Source: Hippophae tibetana
Taxonomy: Eukaryota > Streptophyta > Magnoliopsida > Rosales > Elaeagnaceae
Assembly: GCA_037013495.1 (NCBI GenBank)
Contig: CM072810.1
Span: forward strand, 37,663,843 to 37,727,842
Length of the DNA: 64,000 nt
Direction: 5' to 3'
Of this stretch, positions 39,517-53,000 are shown piece after piece. How positions within the stretch are numbered: position 1 is the stretch's first letter; every line of letters begins with the position of its first letter. Position numbers and translations under genes: made by a program. The notes beneath the pieces are model-generated. The model was not told the origin of the DNA and did not search any database. It worked only from the letters and a program-made list of their open reading frames with translations.

Positions 39517-41868
39517 ATGTAGCTGAACATAAATTTTGAACTCTATATCATGCAAGAGGATGAAACTTTGAACAAATTCTATGCAGGTTTTTCAATCAAT
39601 TTCAACTATCCGTACATTATGGATGGACCTATTTGGAAAAAACGTAGATTGAGAAAATTGTTGTTAGCCTACATTATCATTTTCAAGAAAAAGATTCCTT
39701 GCTTAAATCCATATAGATGGCCTGTGAACTTACTGTTAAATGAATCAGTTGGGAAATTATTCGAACTGCATTATTTGTTACCAAGATGATAGCAATCCAC
39801 TTTCGCGGACGGAAAGAGCTTGACTTTATAGACATCAAGTATAGTGGTACAAGCGAAGCAATTTTGAAAAATTGTTAGAATTGATGAATCTAATACCAAT
39901 GAAGAGAAAATATCTATACTTTCCAATAGATTTACTAAATTTCGTAGAAAGAATAAACCCGTTTTTATGTATTTAAGAAAAAGGTAATCCGAGTTCTAAA
40001 ATGATTATTTCAATGAATTTATAGTTGTTTTTCTTCCAAGCGACTTCAAACATTTTGGAGACCACTCATATAGGCATTTGAGCAAAAAACTAAATCTAGA
40101 ACTATGCAGCTGAACATAAATTTTGAACTCTATATCTTGCAAGAGGATGAAACTTTGAATAAATTCTATGCAGGTTTTTCAATCATAATCAACTACTCGT
40201 ACAATTTGGATGGACCTATTTGTTAAAAAAGTAGATTGAGAAAATGGTTGTTAGCCTACATTATCATTTCCAAGAAAAAGATACCTTGCTTAAATCCATA
40301 TAGAAGGCCTGTGAACTTACTATTAAATGAATTAGTTCGGAAATTATTCGAACTGCATTATTTGTTACCAAGATGATAGCAATCCACTTTCGTGGACGGA
40401 AAGAGCTTGACTTTATAGACATCAAGGATAGTGGTACGAGCGGAGCAATTTTGACACAATTGTTAGAATTGATGAATCTAATACCAATGAATAGAAAATA
40501 TCTATACTTTCCCATAGATTTACTAAATTTCATAGAAAGAATAAACCCGTTTTTAGGGATTTAAGAAAAAGGTAATCCGAGCTCTAAAATGATTATTTCA
40601 ATGAATTTATAGTTTTATTTCTTCCAAGCGACTTCAAACATTTTGGAGACCACTCATATAGGCATTTGAGCAAAAAACTAAATCTAGAACTATGCAGCTG
40701 AACATAATTTTTGAACTCTATATCTTGCAAGAGGATGAAACTTTGAACAAATTCTATGCAGGTTTTTCAATCAATATCAACACCTCGTACAATTTGGATG
40801 GACCTATTTGGAAAAAAAAGTAGATTGAGAAAATTGTTGGTAGCCTACATTATCATTTTCAAGAAAAAGATACCTTGCTTAAATCCATATAGAAGGACTG
40901 TGAACTTGGTGTTAAATGAATCAGTTCGGAAATTATTCGAACTGCATTATTTGTTGCTAAGATGATAGCAATCCACTTTCGCGGATGGAAAAAGATTGAC
41001 TTTATAGACATCAAGTATAGTGGTACGAGGGAAGCTATTTTGACAAAATTGTTAGAATTGATGAATCTAATACCAATGAAGAGAAAATATCTATACTTTC
41101 CCATAGATTTACTAAATTTCGTAGAAAGAATAAACCCGTTTTTAGGGATTTAAGAAAAAGGTAATCCGAGCTCTAAAATGATTATTTCAATGAATTTATA
41201 GTTGTATTTCTTCCAAGCGACTTCAAACATTTTGGAGACCACTCATATAGGCATTTGAGCAAAAAAACTAAATCTATAACTATACAACTGAACATACATT
41301 TTGAACTCTATATCATGCAAGAGGATGAAACTTTGAACAAATTCTATGCAGGTTTTTCAATCATTATCAACTACTCGTACAATTTGGATGGACCTATTTG
41401 TTAAAAAAGTAGATTGAGAAAATGGTTGTTAGCCTACATTATCATTTCCAAGAAAAAGATACCTTGCTTAAATCCATATAGAAGGCCTGTGAACTTACTG
41501 TTAAATGAATTAGTTGGTAAATTATTCGAACTGCATTATTTGTTACCAAGATGATAGCAATCCACTTTCGTGGACGGAAAGAGCTTGACTTTATAGACAT
41601 CAAGTATAGTGGTACGAGCGAAGCAATTTTGACAAAATTGTTAGAATTGATGAATCTAATACAAATGAAGAGAAAATATCTATACTTTCCTATAGATTTA
41701 CTAAATTTCTTAGAAAGAATAAACCCGTTTTTAGGGATTTAAAAAAAAGGTAATCCGATCTCTAAAATGATTATTTCAATGAATTTATAGTTGTATTTCT
41801 TCCAAGAAACTTCAAACATTTTGGAGACCACTCATATAGGCATTTGAGCAAAAAATAAATCTAGAACT
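38930..41868 (+). repeat. Row 1 of the 5/7-monomer region (M67-M71; types a-b-c-d-e)
   Basis: I label recurring monomer types a to g. M67 (3' half, a), M68 (b), M69 (c), M70 (d) and M71 (e) recur as M86-M90 at +11,163 bp. M67 and M68 also correspond to M72 and M73 at +2,939 bp. Type b carries a one-base deletion (TTTTGAAAAATTG) and TTTTTATGTATT at its end. Type c carries ATCAAGGATAG, and type e has AATACAAATG. M69 and M70 are separate monomers here and in row 4, whereas rows 2 and 3 carry them fused. Confidence 0.85.
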
Positions 41869-43042
41869 ATGTAGCTGAACATAAATTTTGAACTCTATAT
41901 CATGCAAGAGGATGAAACTTTGAACAAATTCTATGCAGGTTTTTCAATCAATTTCAACTACCCGTACAATATGGATGGACCTATTTGGAAAAAACGTAGA
42001 TTGAGTAAATTGTTGTTAGCCTACATTATCATTTTCAAGAAAAAGATACCTTGCTTAAATCCATATAAAAGGCTTGTGAACTTGATGTTAAATGAATCAG
42101 TTGGGAAATTATTCGAACTGCATTATTTGTTGCCAAGATGATAGCAATCCACTTTCGCGGATGGAAAGAGCTTGACTTTATAGACATCAAGTATAGTGGT
42201 ACGAGTGAAGCAATTTTGACACAATTGTTAGAAATGATGAATATAATACCAATGAAGAGAAAATATCTATACTTTCCCATAGATATACTAAATTGCTTAG
42301 AAAGAATAAACCCGTTTTTAGGGATTTAAAAAAAACGTAATCCGATCTCTAAAATGATTATTTAAATGAATTTATAGTTGTATTTCTTCCAAGAAACTTC
42401 AAACATTTTGGAGACCACTCATATAGGCATTTGAGCAAAAAATAAATCTAGAACTATGTAGCTCAACATAAATTTTGAACTCTATATCATGCAAGAGGAT
42501 GAAACTTTGAACAAATTCTATGCAGGTTTTTCAATCAATTTCAACTATCCGTACATTATGGATGGACCTATTTGGAAAAAACGTAGATTGAGAAAATTGT
42601 TGTTAGCCTACATTATCATTTTCAAGAAAAAGATTCCTTGCTTAAATCCATATAGATGTCCTGTGAACTTACTGTTAAATGAATCAGTTGGGAAATTATT
42701 CGAACTGCATTATTTGTTACCAAGATGATAGCAATCCACTTTCGTGGACGGAAAGAGCTTGACTTTATAGACATCAAGTATAGTGGTACAAGCGAAGCAA
42801 TTTTGAAAAATTGTTAGAATTGATGAATCTAATACCAATGAAGAGAAAATATCTATACTTTCCAATAGATTTACTAAATTTCGTAGAAAGAATAAACCCG
42901 TTTTTATGTATTTAAGAAAAAGGTAATCCGAGTTCTAAAATGATTATTTCAATGAATTTATAGTTGTTTTTCTTCCAAGCTACTTCAAACATTTTGGAGA
43001 CCACTCATATAGGCATTTGAGCAAAAAACTAAATCTAGAACT

Positions 43043-43631
43043 ATGCAGCTGAACATAAATTTTGAACTCTATATCTTGCAAGAGGATGAAACTTTGAATA
43101 AATTCTATGCAGGTTTTTCAATCATAATCAACTACTCGTACAATTTGGATGGACCTATTTGTTAAAAAAGTAGATTGAGAAAATGGTTGTTAGCCTACAT
43201 TATCATTTCCAAGAAAAAGATACCTTGCTTAAATCCATATAGAAGGCCTGTGAACTTACTATTAAATGAATTAGTTCGGAAATTATTCGAACTGCATTAT
43301 TTGTTGCTAAGATGATAGCAATCCACTTTCGCGGATGGAAAAAGATTGACTTTATAGACATCAAGTATAGTGGTACGAGGGAAGCTATTTTGACAAAATT
43401 GTTAGAATTGATGAATCTAATACCAATGAAGAGAAAATATCTATACTTTCCCATAGATTTACTAAATTTCGTAGAAAGAATAAACCCGTTTTTAGGGATT
43501 TAAGAAAAAGGTAATCCGAGCTCTAAAATGATTATTTCAATGAATTTATAGTTGTATTTCTTCCAAGCGACTTCAAACATTTTGGAGACCACTCATATAG
43601 GCATTTGAGCAAAAAAACTAAATCTATAACT
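43043..43631 (+). repeat. Fusion monomer M74 (type c 5' part / type d 3' part)
   Basis: M74 follows M69 (type c) through GAATTAG, ending with the diagnostic T at 43272, then follows M70 (type d) from G at 43306 (TTGTTGCTAAG, TTCGCGGATGGAAAAAG, ACGAGGGAAGC). The exchange lies within 43273-43305. The neighbours are type b on the left and type e on the right, so one whole monomer was removed between c and d, as in an unequal crossover one monomer out of register. The unfused pair exists at M69-M70 and M88-M89. Confidence 0.85.
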
Positions 43632-45393
43632 ATACAGCTGAACATACATTTTGAACTCTATATCATGCAAGAGGATGAAACTTTGAACAAATTCTATGCA
43701 GGTTTTTCAATCATTATCAACTACTCGTACAATTTGGATGGACCTATTTGTTAAAAAAGTAGATTGAGAAAATGGTTGTTAGCCTACATTATCATTTCCA
43801 AGAAAAAGATACCTTGCTTAAATCCATATAGAAGGCCTGTGAACTTACTGTTAAATGAATTAGTTGGTAAATTATTCGAACTGCATTATTTGTTACCAAG
43901 ATGATAGCAATCCACTTTCGTGGACGGAAAGAGCTTGACTTTATAGACATCAAGTATAGTGGTACGAGCGAAGCAATTTTGACAAAATTGTTAGAATTGA
44001 TGAATCTAATACAAATGAAGAGAAAATATCTATACTTTCCTATAGATTTACTAAATTTCTTAGAAAGAATAAACCCGTTTTTAGGGATTTAAAAAAAAGG
44101 TAATCCGATCTCTAAAATGATTATTTCAATGAATTTATAGTTGTAATTCTTCCAAGAAACTTCAAACATTTTGGAGACCACTCATATAGGCATTTGAGCA
44201 AAAAATAAATCTAGAACTATGTAGCTGAACATAAATTTTGAACTCTATATCATGCAAGAGGATGAAACTTTGAACAAATTCTATGCAGGTTTTTCAATCA
44301 ATTTCAACTACCCGTACAATTTGGATGGACCTATTTGGAAAAAACGTAGATTCAGAAAATTGTTGTTAGCCTACATTATCATTTTCAAGAAAAAGATACC
44401 TTGCTTAAATCCATATAGAAGGCCTGTGAACTTACTGTTAAATGAATCAGTTGGGAAATTATTCGAACTGCATTATTTGTTACCAAGATGATAGCAATCC
44501 ACCTTCGTGGACGGAAAGAACTTGACTTTATAGACATCGAGTATAGTGGTACGAGCGAAGCTATATTGACACAATTGTTAGAAATGATGAATCTAATACC
44601 AATGAAGATAAAATATCTATACATTCCCATAGCTTTTCTAAATTTCTTAGAAAGAATAAACCCGTTTTTAGGGATTTAAAAAAAAGGTAATCCGATCTCT
44701 AAAATGATTATTTCAATGAATTTATAGTTGTAATTCTTCCAAGAAACTTCAAACATTTTGGAGACCACTCATATAGGCATTTGAGCAAAAAATAAATCTA
44801 GAACTATGTAGCTGAACATAAATTTTGAACTCTATATCATGCAAGAGGATGAAACTTTGAACAAATTCTATGCAGGTTTTTCAATCAATTTCAACTACCC
44901 GTACAATTTGGATGGACCTATTTGGAAAAAACGTAGATTCAGAAAATTGTTGTTAGCCTACATTATCATTTTCAAGAAAAAGATACCTTGCTTAAATCCA
45001 TATAGAAGGCCTGTGAACTTACTGTTAAATGAATCAGTTGGGAAATTATTCGAACTGCATTATTTGTTACCAAGATGATAGCAATCCACCTTCGTGGACG
45101 GAAAGAACTTGACTTTATAGACATCGAGTATAGTGGTACGAGCGAAGCTATATTGACACAATTGTTAGAAATGATGAATCTAATACCAATGAAGATAAAA
45201 TATCTATACATTCCCATAGCTTTTCTAAATTTCTTAGAAAGAATAAACCCGTTTTTAAGGATTTAAAAAAAAGGTAATCCGAGCTCTAAAATGATTATTT
45301 CAATGAATTTATAGTTGTATTACTTCCAAGAGACTTCAAACATTGTGGAGACCACTCATATAGGCATTTGAGCAAAAAACTAAACCTAGAACT

Positions 45394-45980
45394 ATGCAGC
45401 TGAACATACATTTTGAACTCTATATCATGCAAGAGGATGAAACTTTGAACAAATTCTATGCAGGTTTTTCAATCATTATCAACTACTCGTACAATTTGGA
45501 TGGACCTATTTGTTAAAAAAGTAGATTGAGAAAATGGTTGTTAGCCTACATTATCATTTCCAAGAAAAAGATACCTTGCTTAAATCCATATAGAAGGCCT
45601 GTGAACTTACTGTTAAATGAATTAGTTGGTAAATTATTCGAACTGCATTATTTGTTACCAAGATGATAGCAATCCACTTTCGTGGACGGAAAGAGCTTGA
45701 CTTTATAGACATCAAGTATAGTGGTACGAGCGAAGCAATTTTGACAAAATTGTTAGAATTGATGAATCTAATACAAATGAAGAGAAAATATCTATACTTT
45801 CCTATACATTTACTAAATTTCTTAGAAAGAATAAACCCGTTTTTAGGGATTTAAAAAAAAGGTAATCCGATCTCTAAAATGATTATTTCAATGAATTTAT
45901 AGTTGTATTTCTTCCAAGAAACTTCAAACATTTTGGAGACCACTCATATAGGCATTTGAGCAAAAAATAAATCTAGAACT
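45394..45980 (+). repeat. Fusion monomer M78 (type g flank / type e body)
   Basis: The sequence leading into M78 has type g markers (TATTACTTCC, CATTGTGGAG, AAACCTAGAACTATG). Directly after the anchor it switches to type e markers (GAACATACATTTT and later TTTGTTAAAAAAG). The last g marker is G at 45396 and the first e marker is A at 45404, so the exchange falls within 45397-45403, inside the CAGCTGA anchor word. Confidence 0.82.
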
Positions 45981-47154
45981 ATGTAGCTGAACATAAATTT
46001 TGAACTCTATATCATGCAAGAGGATGAAACTTTGAACAAATTCTATGCAGGTTTTTCAATCAATTTCAACTACCCGTACAATATGGATGGACCTATTTGG
46101 AAAAAACGTAGATTGAGTAAATTGTTGTTAGCCTACATTATCATTTTCAAGAAAAAGATACCTTGCTTAAATCCATATAAAAGGCTTGTGAACTTGATGT
46201 TAAATGAATCAGTTGGGAAATTATTCGAACTGCATTATTTGTTGCCAAGATGATAGCAATCCACTTTCGCGGATGGAAAGAGCTTGACTTTATAGACATC
46301 AAGTATAGTGGTACGAGTGAAGCAATTTTGACACAATTGTTAGAAATGATGAATATAATACCAATGAAGAGAAAATATCTATACTTTCCCATAGATATAC
46401 TAAATTGCTTAGAAAGAATAAACCCGTTTTTAGGGATTTAAAAAAAACGTAATCCGATCTCTAAAATGATTATTTAAATGAATTTATAGTTGTATTTCTT
46501 CCAAGAAACTTCAAACATTTTGGAGACCACTCATATAGGCATTTGAGCAAAAAATAAATCTAGAACTATGTAGCTCAACATAAATTTTGAACTCTATATC
46601 ATGCAAGAGGATGAAACTTTGAACAAATTCTATGCAGGTTTTTCAATCAATTTCAACTATCCGTACATTATGGATGGACCTATTTGGAAAAAACGTAGAT
46701 TGAGAAAATTGTTGTTAGCCTACATTATCATTTTCAAGAAAAAGATTCCTTGCTTAAATCCATATAGATGTCCTGTGAACTTACTGTTAAATGAATCAGT
46801 TGGGAAATTATTCGAACTGCATTATTTGTTACCAAGATGATAGCAATCCACTTTCGTGGACGGAAAGAGCTTGACTTTATAGACATCAAGTATAGTGGTA
46901 CAAGCGAAGCAATTTTGAAAAATTGTTAGAATTGATGAATCTAATACCAATGAAGAGAAAATATCTATACTTTCCAATAGATTTACTAAATTTCGTAGAA
47001 AGAATAAACCCGTTTTTATGTATTTAAGAAAAAGGTAATCCGAGTTCTAAAATGATTATTTCAATGAATTTATAGTTGTTTTTCTTCCAAGCTACTTCAA
47101 ACATTTTGGAGACCACTCATATAGGCATTTGAGCAAAAAACTAAATCTAGAACT

Positions 47155-47743
47155 ATGCAGCTGAACATAAATTTTGAACTCTATATCTTGCAAGAGGATG
47201 AAACTTTGAATAAATTCTATGCAGGTTTTTCAATCATAATCAACTACTCGTACAATTTGGATGGACCTATTTGTTAAAAAAGTAGATTGAGAAAATGGTT
47301 GTTAGCCTACATTATCATTTCCAAGAAAAAGATACCTTGCTTAAATCCATATAGAAGGCCTGTGAACTTACTATTAAATGAATTAGTTCGGAAATTATTC
47401 GAACTGCATTATTTGTTGCTAAGATGATAGCAATCCACTTTCGCGGATGGAAAAAGATTGACTTTATAGACATCAAGTATAGTGGTACGAGGGAAGCTAT
47501 TTTGACAAAATTGTTAGAATTGATGAATCTAATACCAATGAAGAGAAAATATCTATACTTTCCCATAGATTTACTAAATTTCGTAGAAAGAATAAACCCG
47601 TTTTTAGGGATTTAAGAAAAAGGTAATCCGAGCTCTAAAATGATTATTTCAATGAATTTATAGTTGTATTTCTTCCAAGCGACTTCAAACATTTTGGAGA
47701 CCACTCATATAGGCATTTGAGCAAAAAAACTAAATCTATAACT
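47155..47743 (+). repeat. Fusion monomer M81, copy of M74
   Basis: M81 carries the same c/d fusion, with the same diagnostic bases, 4,112 bp downstream of M74. The fusion is therefore older than the row duplication that produced rows 2 and 3, or it was copied between rows by conversion. I saw no difference between M74 and M81 in the diagnostic stretches compared. Confidence 0.83.
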
Positions 47744-49504
47744 ATACAGCTGAACATACATTTTGAACTCTATATCATGCAAGAGGATGAAACTTTGAAC
47801 AAATTCTATGCAGGTTTTTCAATCATTATCAACTACTCGTACAATTTGGATGGACCTATTTGTTAAAAAAGTAGATTGAGAAAATGGTTGTTAGCCTACA
47901 TTATCATTTCCAAGAAAAAGATACCTTGCTTAAATCCATATAGAAGGCCTGTGAACTTACTGTTAAATGAATTAGTTGGTAAATTATTCGAACTGCATTA
48001 TTTGTTACCAAGATGATAGCAATCCACTTTCGTGGACGGAAAGAGCTTGACTTTATAGACATCAAGTATAGTGGTACGAGCGAAGCAATTTTGACAAAAT
48101 TGTTAGAATTGATGAATCTAATACAAATGAAGAGAAAATATCTATACTTTCCTATAGATTTACTAAATTTCTTAGAAAGAATAAACCCGTTTTTAGGGAT
48201 TTAAAAAAAAGGTAATCCGATCTCTAAAATGATTATTTCAATGAATTTATAGTTGTAATTCTTCCAAGAAACTTCAAACATTTTGGAGACCACTCATATA
48301 GGCATTTGAGCAAAAAATAAATCTAGAACTATGTAGCTGAACATAAATTTTGAACTCTATATCATGCAAGAGGATGAAACTTTGAACAAATTCTATGCAG
48401 GTTTTTCAATCAATTTCAACTACCCGTACAATTTGGATGGACCTATTTGGAAAAAACGTAGATTCAGAAAATTGTTGTTAGCCTACATTATCATTTTCAA
48501 GAAAAAGATACCTTGCTTAAATCCATATAGAAGGCCTGTGAACTTACTGTTAAATGAATCAGTTGGGAAATTATTCGAACTGCATTATTTGTTACCAAGA
48601 TGATAGCAATCCACCTTCGTGGACGGAAAGAACTTGACTTTATAGACATCGAGTATAGTGGTACGAGCGAAGCTATATTGACACAATTGTTAGAAATGAT
48701 GAATCTAATACCAATGAAGATAAAATATCTATACATTCCCATAGCTTTTCTAAATTTCTTAGAAAGAATAAACCCGTTTTTAAGGATTTAAAAAAAAGGT
48801 AATCCGAGCTCTAAAATGATTATTTCAATGAATTTATAGTTGTATTACTTCCAAGAGACTTCAAACATTGTGGAGACCACTCATATAGGCATTTGAGCAA
48901 AAAACTAAACCTAGAACTATGCAGCTGAGCAGAAATTTTGAACTCTATATCATGCAAGAGGATGAAACTTTGAACAAATTCTACGCAGGTTTTTTAATCA
49001 TTATCAACTACTCGTACAATTTGGATGGACCTATTTGGAAAAAACGTAGATTGAGAAAATTTTTGTTATCCTACATTATCATTTTCAAGAAAAAGATACC
49101 TTGCTTAAATCCATATAGAAGGCCTGTGAACTTACTGCTAAATGAATCAGTTGGGAAATTATTCGAACTGCATTATTTGTTACCAAGATGATAGCAATCC
49201 ACTTTCGTGGACAGAAAGAGCTTGACTTTATAGACATCAAGTATAGTGGTACGAGCGAAGCTATATTGACAAAATTGTTACAATTGATGAATCTAATACA
49301 AATGAAGAGAAAATATCTATACTTTCCTATAGATTTACTAAATTTCTTAGAAAGAATAAACCCGTTTTTAGGGATTTAAAAAAAAGGTAATCCGATCTCT
49401 AAAATGATTATTTCAATGAATTTATAGTTGTATTTCTTCCAAGAAACTTCAAACATTTTGGAGACCACTCATATAGGCATTTGAGCAAAAAATAAATCTA
49501 GAAC

Positions 49505-50092
49505 TATGTAGCTGAACATAAATTTTGAACTCTATATCATGCAAGAGGATGAAACTTTGAACAAATTCTATGCAGGTTTTTCAATCAATTTCAACTACCC
49601 GTACAATATGGATGGACCTATTTGGAAAAAACGTAGATTGAGTAAATTGTTGTTAGCCTACATTATCATTTTCAAGAAAAAGATACCTTGCTTAAATCCA
49701 TATAGAAGGCCTGTGAACTTACTGCTAAATGAATCAGTTGGGAAATTATTCGAACTGCATTATTTGTTACCAAGATGATAGCAATCCACTTTCGTGGACG
49801 GAAAGAGCTTGACTTTATAGACATCAAGTATAGTGGTACGAGCGAAGCAATTTTGACAAAATTGTTAGAATTGATGAATCTAATACAAATGAAGAGAAAA
49901 TATCTATACTTTCCTATAGATTTACTAAATTTCTTAGAAAGAATAAACCCGTTTTTAGGGATTTAAAAAAAAGGTAATCCGATCTCTAAAATGATTATTT
50001 CAATGAATTTATAGTTGTATTTCTTCCAAGAAACTTCAAACATTTTGGAGACCACTCATATAGGCATTTGAGCAAAAAATAAATCTAGAACT
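49505..50092 (+). repeat. Composite monomer M85 (types a, g and e)
   Basis: The 5' part matches type a (AGATTGAGTAAATTG as in M72 and M86). The middle matches type g, as in M84 (GGCCTGTGAACTTACTGCTAAATG). The 3' part matches type e (GGACGGAAAG, GAAGCAATTTTGACAAAATTG, AATACAAATG). At least two switches are needed within 588 bp, which fits gene conversion better than a single crossover. Confidence 0.75.
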
Positions 50093-53000
50093 ATGTAGCT
50101 GAACATAAATTTTGAACTCTATATCATGCAAGAGGATGAAACTTTGAACAAATTCTATGCAGGTTTTTCAATCAATTTCAACTACCCGTACAATATGGAT
50201 GGACCTATTTGGAAAAAACGTAGATTGAGTAAATTGTTGTTAGCCTACATTATCATTTTCAAGAAAAAGATACCTTGCTTAAATCCATATAGAAGGCTTG
50301 TGAACTTGATGTTAAATGAATCAGTTGGGAAATTATTCGAACTGCATTATTTGTTGCCAAGATGATAGCAATCCACTTTCGCGGATGGAAAGAGCTTGAC
50401 TTTATAGACATCAAGTATAGTGGTACGAGTGAAGCAATTTTGACACAATTGTTAGAAATGATGAATATAATACCAATGAAGAGAAAATATCTATACTTTC
50501 CCATAGATATACTAAATTGCTTAGAAAGAATAAACCCGTTTTTAGGGATTTAAAAAAAACGTAATCCGATCTCTAAAATGATTATTTAAATGAATTTATA
50601 GTTGTATTTCTTCCAAGAAACTTCAAACATTTTGGAGACCACTCATATAGGCATTTGAGCAAAAAATAAATCTAGAACTATGTAGCTCAACATAAATTTT
50701 GAACTCTATATCATGCAAGAGGATGAAACTTTGAACAAATTCTATGCAGGTTTTTCAATCAATTTCAACTATCCGTACATTATGGATGGACCTATTTGGA
50801 AAAAACGTAGATTGAGAAAATTGTTGTTAGCCTACATTATCATTTTCAAGAAAAAGATTCCTTGCTTAAATCCATATAGATGGCCTGTGAACTTACTGTT
50901 AAATGAATCAGTTGGGAAATTATTCGAACTGCATTATTTGTTACCAAGATGATAGCAATCCACTTTCGTGGACGGAAAGAGCTTGACTTTATAGACATCA
51001 AGTATAGTGGTACAAGCGAAGCAATTTTGAAAAATTGTTAGAATTGATGAATCTAATACCAATGAAGAGAAAATATCTATACTTTCCAATAGATTTACTA
51101 AATTTCGTAGAAAGAATAAACCCGTTTTTATGTATTTAAGAAAAAGGTAATCCGAGTTCTAAAATGATTATTTCAATGAATTTATAGTTGTTTTTCTTCC
51201 AAGCTACTTCAAACATTTTGGAGACCACTCATATAGGCATTTGAGCAAAAAACTAAATCTAGAACTATGCAGCTGAACATAAATTTTGAACTCTATATCT
51301 TGCAAGAGGATGAAACTTTGAATAAATTCTATGCAGGTTTTTCAATCATAATCAACTACTCGTACAATTTGGATGGACCTATTTGTTAAAAAAGTAGATT
51401 GAGAAAATGGTTGTTAGCCTACATTATCATTTCCAAGAAAAAGATACCTTGCTTAAATCCATATAGAAGGCCTGTGAACTTACTATTAAATGAATTAGTT
51501 CGGAAATTATTCGAACTGCATTATTTGTTACCAAGATGATAGCAATCCACTTTCGTGGACGGAAAGAGCTTGACTTTATAGACATCAAGGATAGTGGTAC
51601 GAGCGGAGCAATTTTGACACAATTGTTAGAATTGATGAATCTAATACCAATGAATAGAAAATATCTATACTTTCCCATAGATTTACTAAATTTCGTAGAA
51701 AGAATAAACCCGTTTTTAGGGATTTAAGAAAAAGGTAATCTGAGCTATAAAATGATTATTTCAATGAATTTATAGTTTTATTTCTTCCAAGCGACTTCAA
51801 ACATTTTGGAGACCACTCATATAGGCATTTGAGCAAAAAACTAAATCTAGAACTATGCAGCTGAACATAATTTTTGAACTCTATATCTTGCAAGAGGATG
51901 AAACTTTGAACAAATTCTATGCAGGTTTTTCAATCAATATCAACACCTCGTACAATTTGGATGGACCTATTTGGAAAAAAAAGTAGATTGAGAAAATTGT
52001 TGGTAGCCTACATTATCATTTTCAAGAAAAAGATACCTTGCTTAAATCCATATAGAAGGCCTGTGAACTTGGTGTTAAATGAATCAGTTCGGAAATTATT
52101 CGAACTGCATTATTTGTTGCTAAGATGATAGCAATCCACTTTCGCGGATGGAAAAAGATTGACTTTATAGACATCAAGTATAGTGGTACGAGGGAAGCTA
52201 TTTTGACAAAATTGTTAGAATTGATGAATCTAATACCAATGAAGAGAAAATATCTATACTTTCCCATAGATTTACTAAATTTCGTAGAAAGAATAAACCC
52301 GTTTTTAGGGATTTAAGAAAAAGGTAATCCGAGCTCTAAAATGATTATTTCAATGAATTTATAGTTGTATTTCTTCCAAGCGACTTCAAACATTTTGGAG
52401 ACCACTCATATAGGCATTTGAGCAAAAAAACTAAATCTATAACTATACAGCTGAACATACATTTTGAACTCTATATCATGCAAGAGGATGAAACTTTGAA
52501 CAAATTCTATGCAGGTTTTTCAATCATTATCAACTACTCGTACAATTTGGATGGACCTATTTGTTAAAAAAGTAGATTGAGAAAATGGTTGTTAGCCTAC
52601 ATTATCATTTCCAAGAAAAAGATACCTTGCTTAAATCCATATAGAAGGCCTGTGAACTTACTGTTAAATGAATTAGTTGGTAAATTATTCGAACTGCATT
52701 ATTTGTTACCAAGATGATAGCAATCCACTTTCGTGGACGGAAAGAGCTTGACTTTATAGACATAAAGTATAGTGGTACGAGCGAAGCAATTTTGACAAAA
52801 TTGTTAGAATTGATGAATCTAATACAAATGAAGAGAAAATATCTATACTTTCCTATAGATTTACTAAATTTCTTAGAAAGAATAAACCCGTTTTTAGGGA
52901 TTTAAAAAAAAGGTAATCCGATCTCTAAAATGATTATTTCAATGAATTTATAGTTGTAATTCTTCCAAGAAACTTCAAACATTTTGGAGACCACTCATAT

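Larger units (their letters stand above)
41869..45980 (+). repeat. Row 2 of the 5/7-monomer region (M72-M78; a-b-c/d-e-f-f-g/e), 4,112 bp
   Basis: The order is M72 a, M73 b, M74 (c/d fusion), M75 e, M76 f, M77 f and M78 (g/e fusion). M72-M76 recur 4,112 bp downstream in row 3. M76 and M77 are adjacent near-identical copies of type f at a 587-bp offset. They share the TATACATTCCC and CATCGAGTATAG variants and differ at the end, where M77 has TTTTAAGGATT. M72 has a 5' half with the AGATTGAGTAAATTG variant shared with M65 and a 3' half of the M67 type, so it may itself be a fusion. Confidence 0.86.
45981..50092 (+). repeat. Row 3 of the 5/7-monomer region (M79-M85), 4,112 bp
   Basis: M79-M82 repeat M72-M75 at exactly 4,112 bp, including the same c/d fusion monomer (M81 = M74), and M83 repeats type f. 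M84 begins as type g (TTTTTTAATCATT, GTTACAATTG) and ends as type e (AATACAAATG). M85 mixes three types. The row keeps the 4,112-bp period even though its last two monomers differ in kind from those of row 2. One f monomer is missing and one composite monomer is present instead, so equal length conceals different histories. Confidence 0.86.
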
